A stretch of DNA of 15,522 nucleotides from JAABRU01 sp964505535 (GTDB taxonomy: Bacteria; Desulfobacterota; Desulfobacteria; Desulfobacterales; Desulfococcaceae), in contig CAZDIU010000102.1 in NCBI GenBank assembly GCA_964505535.1, positions 1 to 15,522 on the forward strand, written 5' to 3'. Both the position numbers and the translations under genes were made by a program. The notes below the pieces were generated by a model. That model saw nothing but the letters and a program-made list of their open reading frames with translations. It searched no databases and had not been told where the DNA came from. Position 1 is the stretch's first letter. Every line of letters starts with the position of its first letter. Shown one piece after another: positions 5,389 to 12,232 of the stretch.

Positions 5389-8280
5389 TTAATCAGCTTC
5401 CATTATCTGCTTCACCAGAGTGTCAATCTCTTTCATTTCTTTGTGTAAATGTGCCTTGATTTCCAGCCGCAGCTTTCCCAAATGAATGCCCTCAATTTTC
5501 TGATCCGGATCAACATGGACTGCAAGGAATTCTGAAACCGAATCATGGGCTTTTCTTCCCAGTTCCGCAACTTGCTGATGTGTTGCATTTTTCCCGTTAA
5601 ATTTCGGCCAGTAAACATCAAGGATTTTCTTGCAGACATCTCTTGCACCGAACAGTCCTTTTGTCTGAAAATCTTTCATCATCAGATTTGGAACAGTTGA
5701 ATTCAGAATTGCTGCAAGCCAGTATGCTTCCTGCAAATTTGCGGTTACGAAAGAATATCCTTTGCAGTCAGCAATAAATTCAAAATCCAAATCTTCTCTT
5801 TTAACAACGGTTGCATTTGCATCTTTTGCAGATGTATTGTAAAGAACCAGATAAGGTGCGTTAAGGTTCTGTGCTGTGAGTTTGTTCTGCCAGTTGAGAT
5901 AATTTTCCGAGGAAATCTTTTCATTTTTTTGGGTTCTGTGGATTTGCCAGATATTCTCTGCCTCCTGAAACCATCGGGCTGCATGTCTGTATCCTTCTTC
6001 CAGAAGTTTTCGTGCGGAATAAAGTCTGATTTCTTTTGCACCGTTTTTATCTGTTCCAACAGTTACAGGCAAAACAACCAGATCCGATTTGTAAAGCGCA
6101 AAGGGCAGAATGCTTTTTGAAATTGCCGTCCGGAAAAGGAAACAGCTTTCCATTTTTCCGGAAAGTTTCAACCCCTTCCAGGGCACTTTTGCGTCAGTCT
6201 GTATGTCATCTGATGTTTTGATATGGAGCGTCCTGTCTTTCCAGTCAAAATCCTTTTCCCATCCTTTCTCAAAAGCCATGTCAATCTGCACAAAATAAAA
6301 TGCTCTGGGAACAATGGTTGCTCCCTGTTTGAAAGCCTTTTTGTAAGGATTTGTTTTATTTTGTGATTTGCTTTTGCATGTGGAAAAAGCTGTTGAACTT
6401 CCCTGCTTTATAAAATACCATCTGTCTGGTTCCTCTTTCAGTTTGGGGCATGCTGTTTTCAGATTGCAGTTGTGAGCGGGCATTCGTCCTGAAAAGGAAA
6501 TTCCATTAAGACCGGAAGCGGGAAATGCTTTTTTGATTTTTGATTTCCCGGCAAACAGCACACAGGCAGGAATACGGAACAGCGGGGATACATTTTCCAA
6601 ATCCCAAATCTGTGTCAGACAGAAACCTTTTGCTTCTCCGCTTCTTGTATTGCTGTGATGATCTGCACTGAAAAAACTTCTTGGCAGAACAAAAGATATC
6701 TTTCCATTTTCATTCAGGAAAAAACTGCTGCAATGAGCCATGAATATGGCGGCGATTTCAAGATGGGGCATATTGGCCGCACGCAAAGATTTTACCTTGA
6801 GTCTTTCAGCCAATTCTTTCAAGAGATTCTGATATTCTTCATTTTTGATTGAACTGTAGGTGAACCAGGGCGGATTGCCAATGATATAGTCAAATTTTCC
6901 TTTCAGACGGAAAAAATTTTCCGCGTCCTCAGATTCGGACAGGGGATTCGCCAGTATCACATTGAAGTGAACCGGCTTTTTTGCTTTTGTGATTTCCTTT
7001 CCCAGAGCAAGCAGCACAGTGGTTTTTGCAATCTGCACACTCAAAGGGTGAATGTCAATTCCGTAAATATTGCTGCTGATTTCTTCGCCTGTCATGCCGG
7101 GATTGATTTCTTTCATGCGGTGAATCACGGCACGGAGAAAGGAGCCGCTGCCGCAGGCCGGATCAAGTATTTTATCCTGCGGTTTGAATTCAAATTCATT
7201 CACAATTCTTTCACACAGCCAGTCAGGTGTGTAATATTCCCCCAGCCCGTGCCGGGTGTCCAGATCAATGAGTTCCTGATAAACACCCTTGAGAATATCC
7301 TCATCCACATTGCTGAAATCATAAGCGGAAATTTCCTGCGCCACAAGACGGAAAACCTTTTTGAGTCCGCTGAAACTTCTGTCACTGTTCACCCAATGAA
7401 AAAAATCATTTTCCACAAAATTCTGAAGATTGTGTCTGCTGAAAATGTCTCCGCTGAAGATGCCCGCGAGATCATCCTCATCAATGTACTCCCGGCTGCT
7501 TACAGCGGCAAGGGCCAGGATTTTGGAAAAAATGCTGAGCCAGGTGTGAATGAGAAAATTTTTCTCACTGTCATCAAAGGTTCCGTAGGCTATGGAAAGA
7601 AATCTGCGCCACTGCTCAAGGGAAACCTGCACCTCCCCGTATTTTTTCACATCTCTGAAATGTGCGGACAGAACCCGGAAGGATTCAATGAACACCGCAC
7701 TCTGATGGCCGAAAGATTCCTCCATGCGTTTCAGTGTGGCTTTCTGCTTCTGCTCCCTGAAAAGAAAACGGTCAATCCAGTAATAAAAATCCTCCGCGTT
7801 GTCTTCCGAAAGGGTGAAGGAAGCCGACTCCACCTCCTCCAGACGCAGTTGATCCTCTGTCAGATTTTCCAGATCGGCAAGCTGGGAAACATCCGGGGCG
7901 AACACCTTCCAGGTGAGGCAGTCCGATGCAATCAGAGTGAAATTGTAGCCCTCTCCGGATCGGAACTGGCCGAGCATATAGCCTGCCAACTGCTCTTTGG
8001 CATGTTTCAGTGACACTTTCAGGCTGTTTTCAAATTCAATGATAATCCGGCTGTAAAGGGTGTCCGCACTGCCCCGGTGCAGTCTGTCTCGGCGCGGAAT
8101 GTTCAGCACTGCGGATTCCGAACCTGCTGTGATTTTGTCAATGATGTCTTCAATATCCTTCTTACCGGAATACAACCGGTTGAGCAGGTCTTTGAAGGCT
8201 TCCTTTTTCACGGCTTCCTTGTTTGCGGAAGACACTTTTTTCCGGTAACTCTTAATCAGCTCTGCGCGCTGGTCTGACAT
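5389..8280 (-). CDS. N6-adenine DNA methyltransferase, type IIG restriction-modification-like
   Basis: A 963-residue protein. The N-terminal part (about 60-130) resembles the PD-(D/E)XK-like domain found at the front of such enzymes: GSAD (70-73), IIIEFEN (79-85), a KEQLAGYM helix, and LIASDCLTWKVF. The usual catalytic Lys after the second acidic residue is a Glu here (IEFE), so cleavage activity is doubtful. A helical connector follows to about 340. Then come the Eco57I-like methyltransferase motifs: GEYYTP (347-352), motif I ILDPACGSGSFL (371-382), YGIDIHPLSVQIAK (406-419) and motif IV YIIGNPPWF (465-473). Residues about 600-870 probably recognise the target sequence. It would transfer methyl from S-adenosylmethionine to adenine in DNA. 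AAAGGG precedes the ATG at 8280. No separate restriction or specificity gene lies nearby. It is either a one-polypeptide R-M enzyme or an orphan methylase. It leads an apparent operon with purLQ. Confidence 0.85.
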   Translation of the reverse strand: MSDQRAELIKSYRKKVSSANKEAVKKEAFKDLLNRLYSGKKDIEDIIDKITAGSESAVLNIPRRDRLHRGSADTLYSRIIIEFENSLKVSLKHAKEQLAGYMLGQFRSGEGYNFTLIASDCLTWKVFAPDVSQLADLENLTEDQLRLEEVESASFTLSEDNAEDFYYWIDRFLFREQKQKATLKRMEESFGHQSAVFIESFRVLSAHFRDVKKYGEVQVSLEQWRRFLSIAYGTFDDSEKNFLIHTWLSIFSKILALAAVSSREYIDEDDLAGIFSGDIFSRHNLQNFVENDFFHWVNSDRSFSGLKKVFRLVAQEISAYDFSNVDEDILKGVYQELIDLDTRHGLGEYYTPDWLCERIVNEFEFKPQDKILDPACGSGSFLRAVIHRMKEINPGMTGEEISSNIYGIDIHPLSVQIAKTTVLLALGKEITKAKKPVHFNVILANPLSESEDAENFFRLKGKFDYIIGNPPWFTYSSIKNEEYQNLLKELAERLKVKSLRAANMPHLEIAAIFMAHCSSFFLNENGKISFVLPRSFFSADHHSNTRSGEAKGFCLTQIWDLENVSPLFRIPACVLFAGKSKIKKAFPASGLNGISFSGRMPAHNCNLKTACPKLKEEPDRWYFIKQGSSTAFSTCKSKSQNKTNPYKKAFKQGATIVPRAFYFVQIDMAFEKGWEKDFDWKDRTLHIKTSDDIQTDAKVPWKGLKLSGKMESCFLFRTAISKSILPFALYKSDLVVLPVTVGTDKNGAKEIRLYSARKLLEEGYRHAARWFQEAENIWQIHRTQKNEKISSENYLNWQNKLTAQNLNAPYLVLYNTSAKDANATVVKREDLDFEFIADCKGYSFVTANLQEAYWLAAILNSTVPNLMMKDFQTKGLFGARDVCKKILDVYWPKFNGKNATHQQVAELGRKAHDSVSEFLAVHVDPDQKIEGIHLGKLRLEIKAHLHKEMKEIDTLVKQIMEAD

Positions 8281-8356
8281 TTTTGCCCTTTCCCGCGGAT
8301 GTTCTGATCAAATACAGCGATCTGTAATCGGTTCATGATGCACAAAAAACTGACAC

Positions 8357-8524
8357 CCTTCCCTTGAGGGCAATGCTGTTGCCTTAAGGGGCAGACACTT
8401 TAAAGTCCCCCTTTTGCAAAGGGGGATTCAGTGGGATTTTCAGGCGGTTGAAAAAAATCCCCCCCCCTTTACAAAAGGGGGGAGAAAAAATGCTTAAGGC
8501 AACAGCATTGGGGGCAGGGGGAGG
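8357..8524. repeat. Nested inverted-repeat element (MITE-like)
   Basis: The outer arms CAATGCTGTTGCCTTAAG (8371-8388) and its exact reverse complement (8493-8510) form an 18-bp terminal inverted repeat. It extends imperfectly outward over C- and G-rich flanks to roughly 8357 and 8524. Inside are two further hairpins: TCCCCCTTT/AAAGGGGGA (8406-8426) and CCCCCCTTT/AAAGGGGGG (8462-8482). The arrangement, about 140-170 bases with matched ends and no coding content, suggests a non-autonomous mobile element or a structured interspersed repeat. No target-site duplication was identified with confidence. Copy number elsewhere in the genome cannot be seen here. Confidence 0.65.
8452..8482 (-). terminator. 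Probable Rho-independent terminator for rseP
   Basis: On the minus strand the stem CCCCCCTTT/AAAGGGGGG (8482-8474 with 8470-8462) is followed within four bases by a run of seven T (8458-8452). It lies about 75 bases after the rseP stop. The hairpin belongs to the repeat element at 8357-8524, so the element may supply the terminator. Confidence 0.5.
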
Positions 8525-8558
8525 GGATTTGAGAATCAAGGGATTTGATTCACTGCCA

Positions 8559-9629
8559 TTAACTGAAAAACACCCGTGTAATGTCGTTGTAGAAAACAAA
8601 AATCATCAGAAGCAGAAGTATGAAAAACCCGGCCTGCTGGGCAATCTCCCTGAAACGGGTATTGACCGGTTTTCCGGTAAGGATTTCAACAGAAAAGAAA
8701 AACAGATGACCGCCATCCAGCACCGGAATGGGCAGCAGATTCAGAATGCCGAGACTTACACTGAGCAGCGCGATCCAGAACACCAGTTCGGAAAAACCTT
8801 TTTTCGCCATTTCTCCGGACATCTGGGCAATGACAATGGGGCCGCCCAGATTTTCTTTCACCGGTATGGTTCCCTGAATCATCTTGCCCACACTCAGCAC
8901 CGTAAGTCGGCAGATTTCCCAGGTCTGGCGCAGACTTTCTGTCATGGCCTGAAAACTGTTGAGGGTTTTGTGCTCCCTTTCCTGGGATGCGGTGATGCCG
9001 ATGATATAACGCTCGGTTTCCTCACCAAAAATATTCTTTCCATTTACCGTTTTGGGGATAACTCTCAAATTCAGTTCATTCCCCGTCCGCCGGATGCTGA
9101 CAGCCATTTCCTTTCCGTTGCTCCCGGAAATCATGGAAGCCATTTCTTCCCATGTTTCCACAGCCTGCCCATTGATGGCCACAATCAGATCCCCTTTCTG
9201 AATCCCTGCCGTATAGGCGGGAGAATCCGGCTGCACGTCTCCCACCAAAGGCTTGGCAATGAAAACGCCCGAAAAGCGGAACAGTGCGAAAAAAATCAGG
9301 ATGGTCAGAAGAAAATTGAACACAGGCCCGGCCGCAACAATGAGAATCCGCTTTATCACATGTTTATGGGTGAATGAGACAGGAATGTCTTCGGGCGGAA
9401 TCTCGGCATCCGGCTCCTCACCCACCATTTTCACAAATCCGCCCAGGGGAATGGCAGATATGCGGTAATCTGTCCTGCCCACCTTTCTGCCAACGATCCG
9501 GGGACCGAAACCCAGAGAAAAGATTTCCACACCCACCCCGCACAAACGGGCCAGCAGAAAATGTCCCAGCTCGTGGAAGAAGACAAGCACACCCAGAACA
9601 ACAACAAACGCAACAATACTGGTCGTCAT
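8559..9629 (-). CDS. rseP: RIP metalloprotease RseP (site-2 protease, M50)
   Basis: The protein has 356 residues from the ATG at 9629, preceded by GGAA with a six-base spacer. An in-frame TTG four codons upstream (9641) lacks a good site. It is an inner-membrane zinc protease that cleaves anti-sigma factors and other proteins within the membrane. Visible features: an N-terminal membrane helix carrying HELGH (His19, Glu20, His23), FVKMVGE, GPVFNF (101-106) in the second membrane segment, one PDZ domain (about 125-195, with AGIQKGDLIVAINGQ), and NLLPIPVLDGGHLFF with the third zinc ligand Asp305, then a hydrophobic C-terminal helix. It has one clear PDZ domain instead of the two in E. coli RseP; single-PDZ forms are common in other bacteria. 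It is usually next to dxr; here an unrelated gene lies between them and rseP has a candidate promoter of its own. Confidence 0.95.
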   Translation of the reverse strand: MTTSIVAFVVVLGVLVFFHELGHFLLARLCGVGVEIFSLGFGPRIVGRKVGRTDYRISAIPLGGFVKMVGEEPDAEIPPEDIPVSFTHKHVIKRILIVAAGPVFNFLLTILIFFALFRFSGVFIAKPLVGDVQPDSPAYTAGIQKGDLIVAINGQAVETWEEMASMISGSNGKEMAVSIRRTGNELNLRVIPKTVNGKNIFGEETERYIIGITASQEREHKTLNSFQAMTESLRQTWEICRLTVLSVGKMIQGTIPVKENLGGPIVIAQMSGEMAKKGFSELVFWIALLSVSLGILNLLPIPVLDGGHLFFFSVEILTGKPVNTRFREIAQQAGFFILLLLMIFVFYNDITRVFFS

Positions 9630-9651
9630 GATAATTTCCAACCCATATTAA

Positions 9652-9679
9652 AAATTAATAAAACAAACTGATCTGTCAA
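9652..9679 (-). promoter_or_regulatory. Candidate sigma-70 promoter for rseP
   Basis: On the minus strand TTGACA (9679-9674) is followed after 16 bases by TAATTT (9657-9652), about 22 bases before the chosen rseP ATG. The -35 is perfect and the -10 matches four of six bases. This would let rseP be expressed apart from dxr. Confidence 0.4.
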
Positions 9680-9907
9680 AATTGACTTTGGGCGGTTCAG
9701 CCACAAAATGAGGAAAAGAGAGCGGCCGCAAATTCAAAATTGACAAAGCAGCACTGCATTTTCCGGAAATTTCTCCGGATTTGGATAAATATAAGCATTC
9801 CTCCCTGATTTCAATATCTGTTTTTTCGTTCCAACGATTTTCCGCAGGGCTGACCAATGAATCCGGACCAAATGATCCGCATTCCCATGAAAAAATGCGG
9901 GAACATA
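9680..9907. other. Intergenic gap upstream of rseP, no gene seen
   Basis: An 87-codon minus frame (9648-9911) starts in an ATGA overlap with the upstream gene, but its composition is not protein-like and it has no family features, so I do not call it. The gap holds a small hairpin CCGCATT/AATGCGG (9877-9900) without a following T run. It also holds TTTCCGGAAATTTCTCCGGA (9760-9779), which resembles the palindrome at 14542. Confidence 0.5.
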
Positions 9908-10576
9908 TCATTTTATAACAGAAATGGCATCCGTGAGGCCCAATTGATCCGCACTGAAAACATCCTGGGTACGGTTCAGCACCTCAATAATACTGCTAAT
10001 CTGACGCATGATACGCTTATATCCCGCCTCTTCCCGATTCATTCCTGAGATATTGCCTCCGCCCATACCGTGTTTAAAGACTTCCAGAGTCTCCAAACCG
10101 AAGCGAATTACCTCTTCCATTCCCATCATTTCAACAGAAGACTTAATTCCGAGGAAAGCAGTGTCAATAACGCCTTGCAGAATCCTGTCAAAAAGGTTGT
10201 GCGGAGGTCTTCTTTTTAACGCTGTTATCTTTCGCATAAAGGTTCCTCTGCTCTGAGCGGTAAGGTTTGCCTGTGTGACTTCTCTTTCAAACTCAGTCTT
10301 ATAATTTTCCCATCCGGTTAATATAAGTGGCTCTATATACACATCATTGGCACCAGAGAACTGGCTGTAAATGGAAAATTTATGTCCTCGGGCTTTCCAC
10401 AAAAACAGGTTGTCAATGAGCATAGCACCTTTCTTCCTTGAATGGTTTTTATATGCCTGAATCATGATGTAAAAAGACATCGCTGTTCCTTGGTTGTTGC
10501 CGAAACCAAGCAAAAGCAGATCTTTTCTCCCATCCCTGTTCTTGCTCATCCGAGCCAGATCCTCTTCAAATGACAT
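9908..10576 (-). CDS. Unrecognised 222-aa protein inserted between dxr and rseP
   Basis: I do not recognise the family. The protein is soluble, basic in its middle (KITALKRRPPHNLF, about 116-129), with a hydrophobic strand near the start (LLLLGFGNNQG, 20-30) and a Gly-rich segment (KHGMGGGNISGMN, 168-180) before a C-terminal helix. No membrane segment or signal peptide is visible. The ribosome binding site is very strong: AAGGAGGTG, four bases before the ATG. A TATAAT box lies about 50 bases upstream, so the gene appears to be its own transcription unit. It separates dxr from rseP, which are normally neighbours, so it was probably inserted. Its stop (TGA, 9910-9908) ends before the rseP promoter region. 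The strong translation signal and long clean frame make it a real gene; its function is unknown. Confidence 0.8.
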   Translation of the reverse strand: MSFEEDLARMSKNRDGRKDLLLLGFGNNQGTAMSFYIMIQAYKNHSRKKGAMLIDNLFLWKARGHKFSIYSQFSGANDVYIEPLILTGWENYKTEFEREVTQANLTAQSRGTFMRKITALKRRPPHNLFDRILQGVIDTAFLGIKSSVEMMGMEEVIRFGLETLEVFKHGMGGGNISGMNREEAGYKRIMRQISSIIEVLNRTQDVFSADQLGLTDAISVIK

Positions 10577-10590
10577 AGCACACCTCCTTA
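10568..10590 (-). promoter_or_regulatory. Near-perfect Shine-Dalgarno for the 222-aa gene
   Basis: AAGGAGGTG lies just upstream of the ATG at 10576 and matches the 16S rRNA anti-Shine-Dalgarno almost fully. It is the strongest ribosome binding site I see in the window and fixes the start of this gene. Confidence 0.7.
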
Positions 10591-10626
10591 TGATGTGCGG
10601 TTTCAGATAAAAAATCTAAAGCAGCG

Positions 10627-10632
10627 ATTATA
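10627..10632 (-). promoter_or_regulatory. -10 box (TATAAT) for the 222-aa gene
   Basis: The minus strand carries a perfect TATAAT at 10632-10627, with the 222-aa start at 10576. No good -35 hexamer sits at 17 bases (an ATACAT is nearest), so the promoter may be activator-dependent, or the match may be chance in an AT-rich gap. Confidence 0.4.
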
Positions 10633-10729
10633 ACCAGACTGAAGTGTCTATGTATTGTAACAATTCGGTTTTCAGCAAAAATTTGGCTTATTGCAAAATT
10701 TATGAATGAAAAATACGGTTGGTTGTTTA

Positions 10730-11920
10730 TCATTGATGTCTGCTTTGTTTTTCAATCCTTTTCTCCACCTGTTCTCTTGCCCACCGGTCAGCGGCAAAAA
10801 TATCATCCAGCTCCGGTTTTTCAGTTACGGTGTGTCTGTCCATGATTTCCTGAATCAGCAGGGGAATGGCAGTAAAGAGGATCTTTTTTTCCAGAAATGC
10901 CGCCACTGCCGCTTCATTTGCAGCGTTGAGAACTGCGGGCAGGGTTCCGCCCTTTTCACAGGCCCGGAATGCCAGTTTCAGGCAGGGGAATTTTTCCCTG
11001 TCCGGTTCATAAAATGTCAGGTTCTGCAGACCCGCAAAATCCGGAATCGGCTGACCGATGGGAAGTCTTTCCGGAAAAGACAAAGCATAGGCTATGGCCC
11101 CTTTCATGTCCGGAATCCCAAGCTGCGCCATCACAGAGCCGTCCCTGTATGCCACCATGGAATGCACAATGCTTTGGGGATGAACGAGCACCTGAATGCG
11201 GTCATAGGGAACACCGAAAAGCCAGCGGGCTTCAATGACCTCCAGCCCCTTGTTCATCAGGGTGGCAGAATCAATGGTGATTTTTTTGCCCATATTCCAG
11301 TTGGGATGCCTGAGGGCCTGTTCCGGTGTGATGGAGGAGAAAGCATCCTTTGGGGTGTTCCGGAAAGGCCCGCCTGAAGCGGTCAGCAGGATTCTGTCCA
11401 AATCTTCCCTGCTCTGCCCGGAAAGACACTGGAATATCGCGCTGTGTTCGCTGTCCACCGGCAGAATGTGCACGCCTTTTTCTTTGGCACGCTTCATCAC
11501 GAGTTTCCCGGCCATGACCAGGGTTTCCTTGTTGGCAAGGGCAATCCGCTTTCCCGCGTCAATGGCCGCAAGGGTGGGCTTCAGTCCGGCCGCGCCCATC
11601 ATGGCTGCCACCACCGTATCCGCCTTTTCATGCGCGGCAGCAGCCATATATCCCTGCTCTCCGCAGAGAATTTCCGTGCCGGTATCAGAAATGAGCCGGT
11701 GCAGGCGATCCGCTCCCTGAGCATCATATGTCACTGCCAGCAAAGGACGAAACTGCCGCACCTGCTGCGCGAGCAGATCAATGTTGGATTTGGCTGTGAG
11801 CGCGGTAACGGCAAAACGATCCGGAAACATTTCTGCAATCCGCAGCGTATTTCTGCCGATGGACCCGGTGGCGCCGAGGATGGAAAGATGTTTTTTTAAA
11901 TTCAGTCTGTTTTCATTCAT
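10730..11920 (-). CDS. dxr: 1-deoxy-D-xylulose 5-phosphate reductoisomerase
   Basis: A 396-residue enzyme, the usual family length. It rearranges and reduces DXP to 2-C-methyl-D-erythritol 4-phosphate with NADPH and a divalent metal, the first committed step of the MEP isoprenoid pathway in the cytoplasm. Seen: the NADPH loop LGATGSIG (15-22), the ANKETLVMAG segment (129-138), the metal site PVDSEHSAIFQ with Asp156 and Glu158, TASGGPFR (180-187), MNKGLEVIEARWLF with Glu227 as third ligand, and VHPQSIVHSMV (246-256), the flexible active-site region. The ATG at 11920 has GGAT about nine bases upstream and an AGGA farther off. In many bacteria dxr follows uppS and cdsA and precedes rseP; here neither uppS nor cdsA is upstream, and the next gene is the unknown 222-aa ORF. 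The gene looks complete. Confidence 0.96.
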   Translation of the reverse strand: MNENRLNLKKHLSILGATGSIGRNTLRIAEMFPDRFAVTALTAKSNIDLLAQQVRQFRPLLAVTYDAQGADRLHRLISDTGTEILCGEQGYMAAAAHEKADTVVAAMMGAAGLKPTLAAIDAGKRIALANKETLVMAGKLVMKRAKEKGVHILPVDSEHSAIFQCLSGQSREDLDRILLTASGGPFRNTPKDAFSSITPEQALRHPNWNMGKKITIDSATLMNKGLEVIEARWLFGVPYDRIQVLVHPQSIVHSMVAYRDGSVMAQLGIPDMKGAIAYALSFPERLPIGQPIPDFAGLQNLTFYEPDREKFPCLKLAFRACEKGGTLPAVLNAANEAAVAAFLEKKILFTAIPLLIQEIMDRHTVTEKPELDDIFAADRWAREQVEKRIEKQSRHQ

Positions 11921-12232
11921 AATGTATCCATGTTCCTGTGTGTTTGCAACAGTGCCGGATTTCAGGCAGAAAATTCGGCAGTCACAACTGTGAACTGATG
12001 TTAAGTTAATATTGTTTAAACATGAAATTCAAATAATTGCAATTTATGCTGACAAATTTGAATTGCAATGAGCACCAGAATTTCGGATGCGGATTTTGCG
12101 GAAGTCATGCCCCTGTGTGAAAGAAATCGTCTTTCTGACGGGATTGGGCTGTTTCTGAAACACTGTTATTGGGATAATTTTTTCCTGTTTTTTTTACGGT
12201 AAACTGAACAGTCAATCCAATACGCGGAAAAT
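11921..12232. other. Gap between DUF4407 gene and dxr; AT-rich dyads and a doubtful short ORF
   Basis: The gap should contain the end of the DUF4407 operon and the dxr promoter. It holds the dyad AATTCAAAT/ATTTGAATT and two ATTGCAAT copies around 12026-12069. A 44-codon plus-strand frame at 12068-12202 (begins MSTRISDADFAEVMPLCERN) reads somewhat like the start of a GNAT acetyltransferase. It has no ribosome binding site, stops early, and may be a decayed fragment. No clear T-tailed terminator was found for the DUF4407 gene. Confidence 0.4.
12026..12069. repeat. AT-rich dyad with repeated ATTGCAAT palindromes
   Basis: AATTCAAAT (12026-12034) is the exact reverse complement of ATTTGAATT (12056-12064). 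The palindrome AATTGCAATT (12035-12044) recurs as AATTGCAAT (12061-12069). It lies about 105-150 bases upstream of dxr on the minus strand and could be an operator. Chance in AT-rich DNA is possible. Confidence 0.4.

Larger units (their letters stand above)
8281..8558. other. Intergenic gap between rseP and methyltransferase, filled by a repeat element
   Basis: No convincing gene. A 71-codon minus-strand frame (8384-8599) is a translation of the repeat (it contains NPPLQKGDFK, typical of C-rich repeat DNA read as protein) and overlaps the end of rseP. The gap holds the nested inverted repeat described separately. The promoter of the methyltransferase operon should lie in 8281-8360, but I could not pick a clear -35/-10 pair. 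Confidence 0.6.

Noticed and set aside
6967..8013. 348-codon plus-strand frame opposite the methyltransferase
   Set aside because: It lies fully antisense to conserved methyltransferase sequence and has no recognisable domain; an open shadow frame.
8401..8490. CRISPR-like repetition of C-rich strings
   Set aside because: Only two hairpins of unequal sequence, no regular repeat-spacer pattern and no cas genes.
8384..8599. 71-codon minus-strand frame containing NPPLQKGDFK
   Set aside because: It is translated repeat DNA and overlaps the end of rseP; no ribosome binding site.
9648..9911. 87-codon minus-strand frame starting in an ATGA overlap with the 222-aa gene
   Set aside because: The overlap is suggestive, but the composition is not protein-like, no family features are seen, and it covers the likely rseP promoter.
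12068..12202. 44-codon plus-strand frame resembling the start of a GNAT acetyltransferase
   Set aside because: No ribosome binding site, too short for the fold, and similarity rests on a few residues; kept only as a remark in the gap entry.
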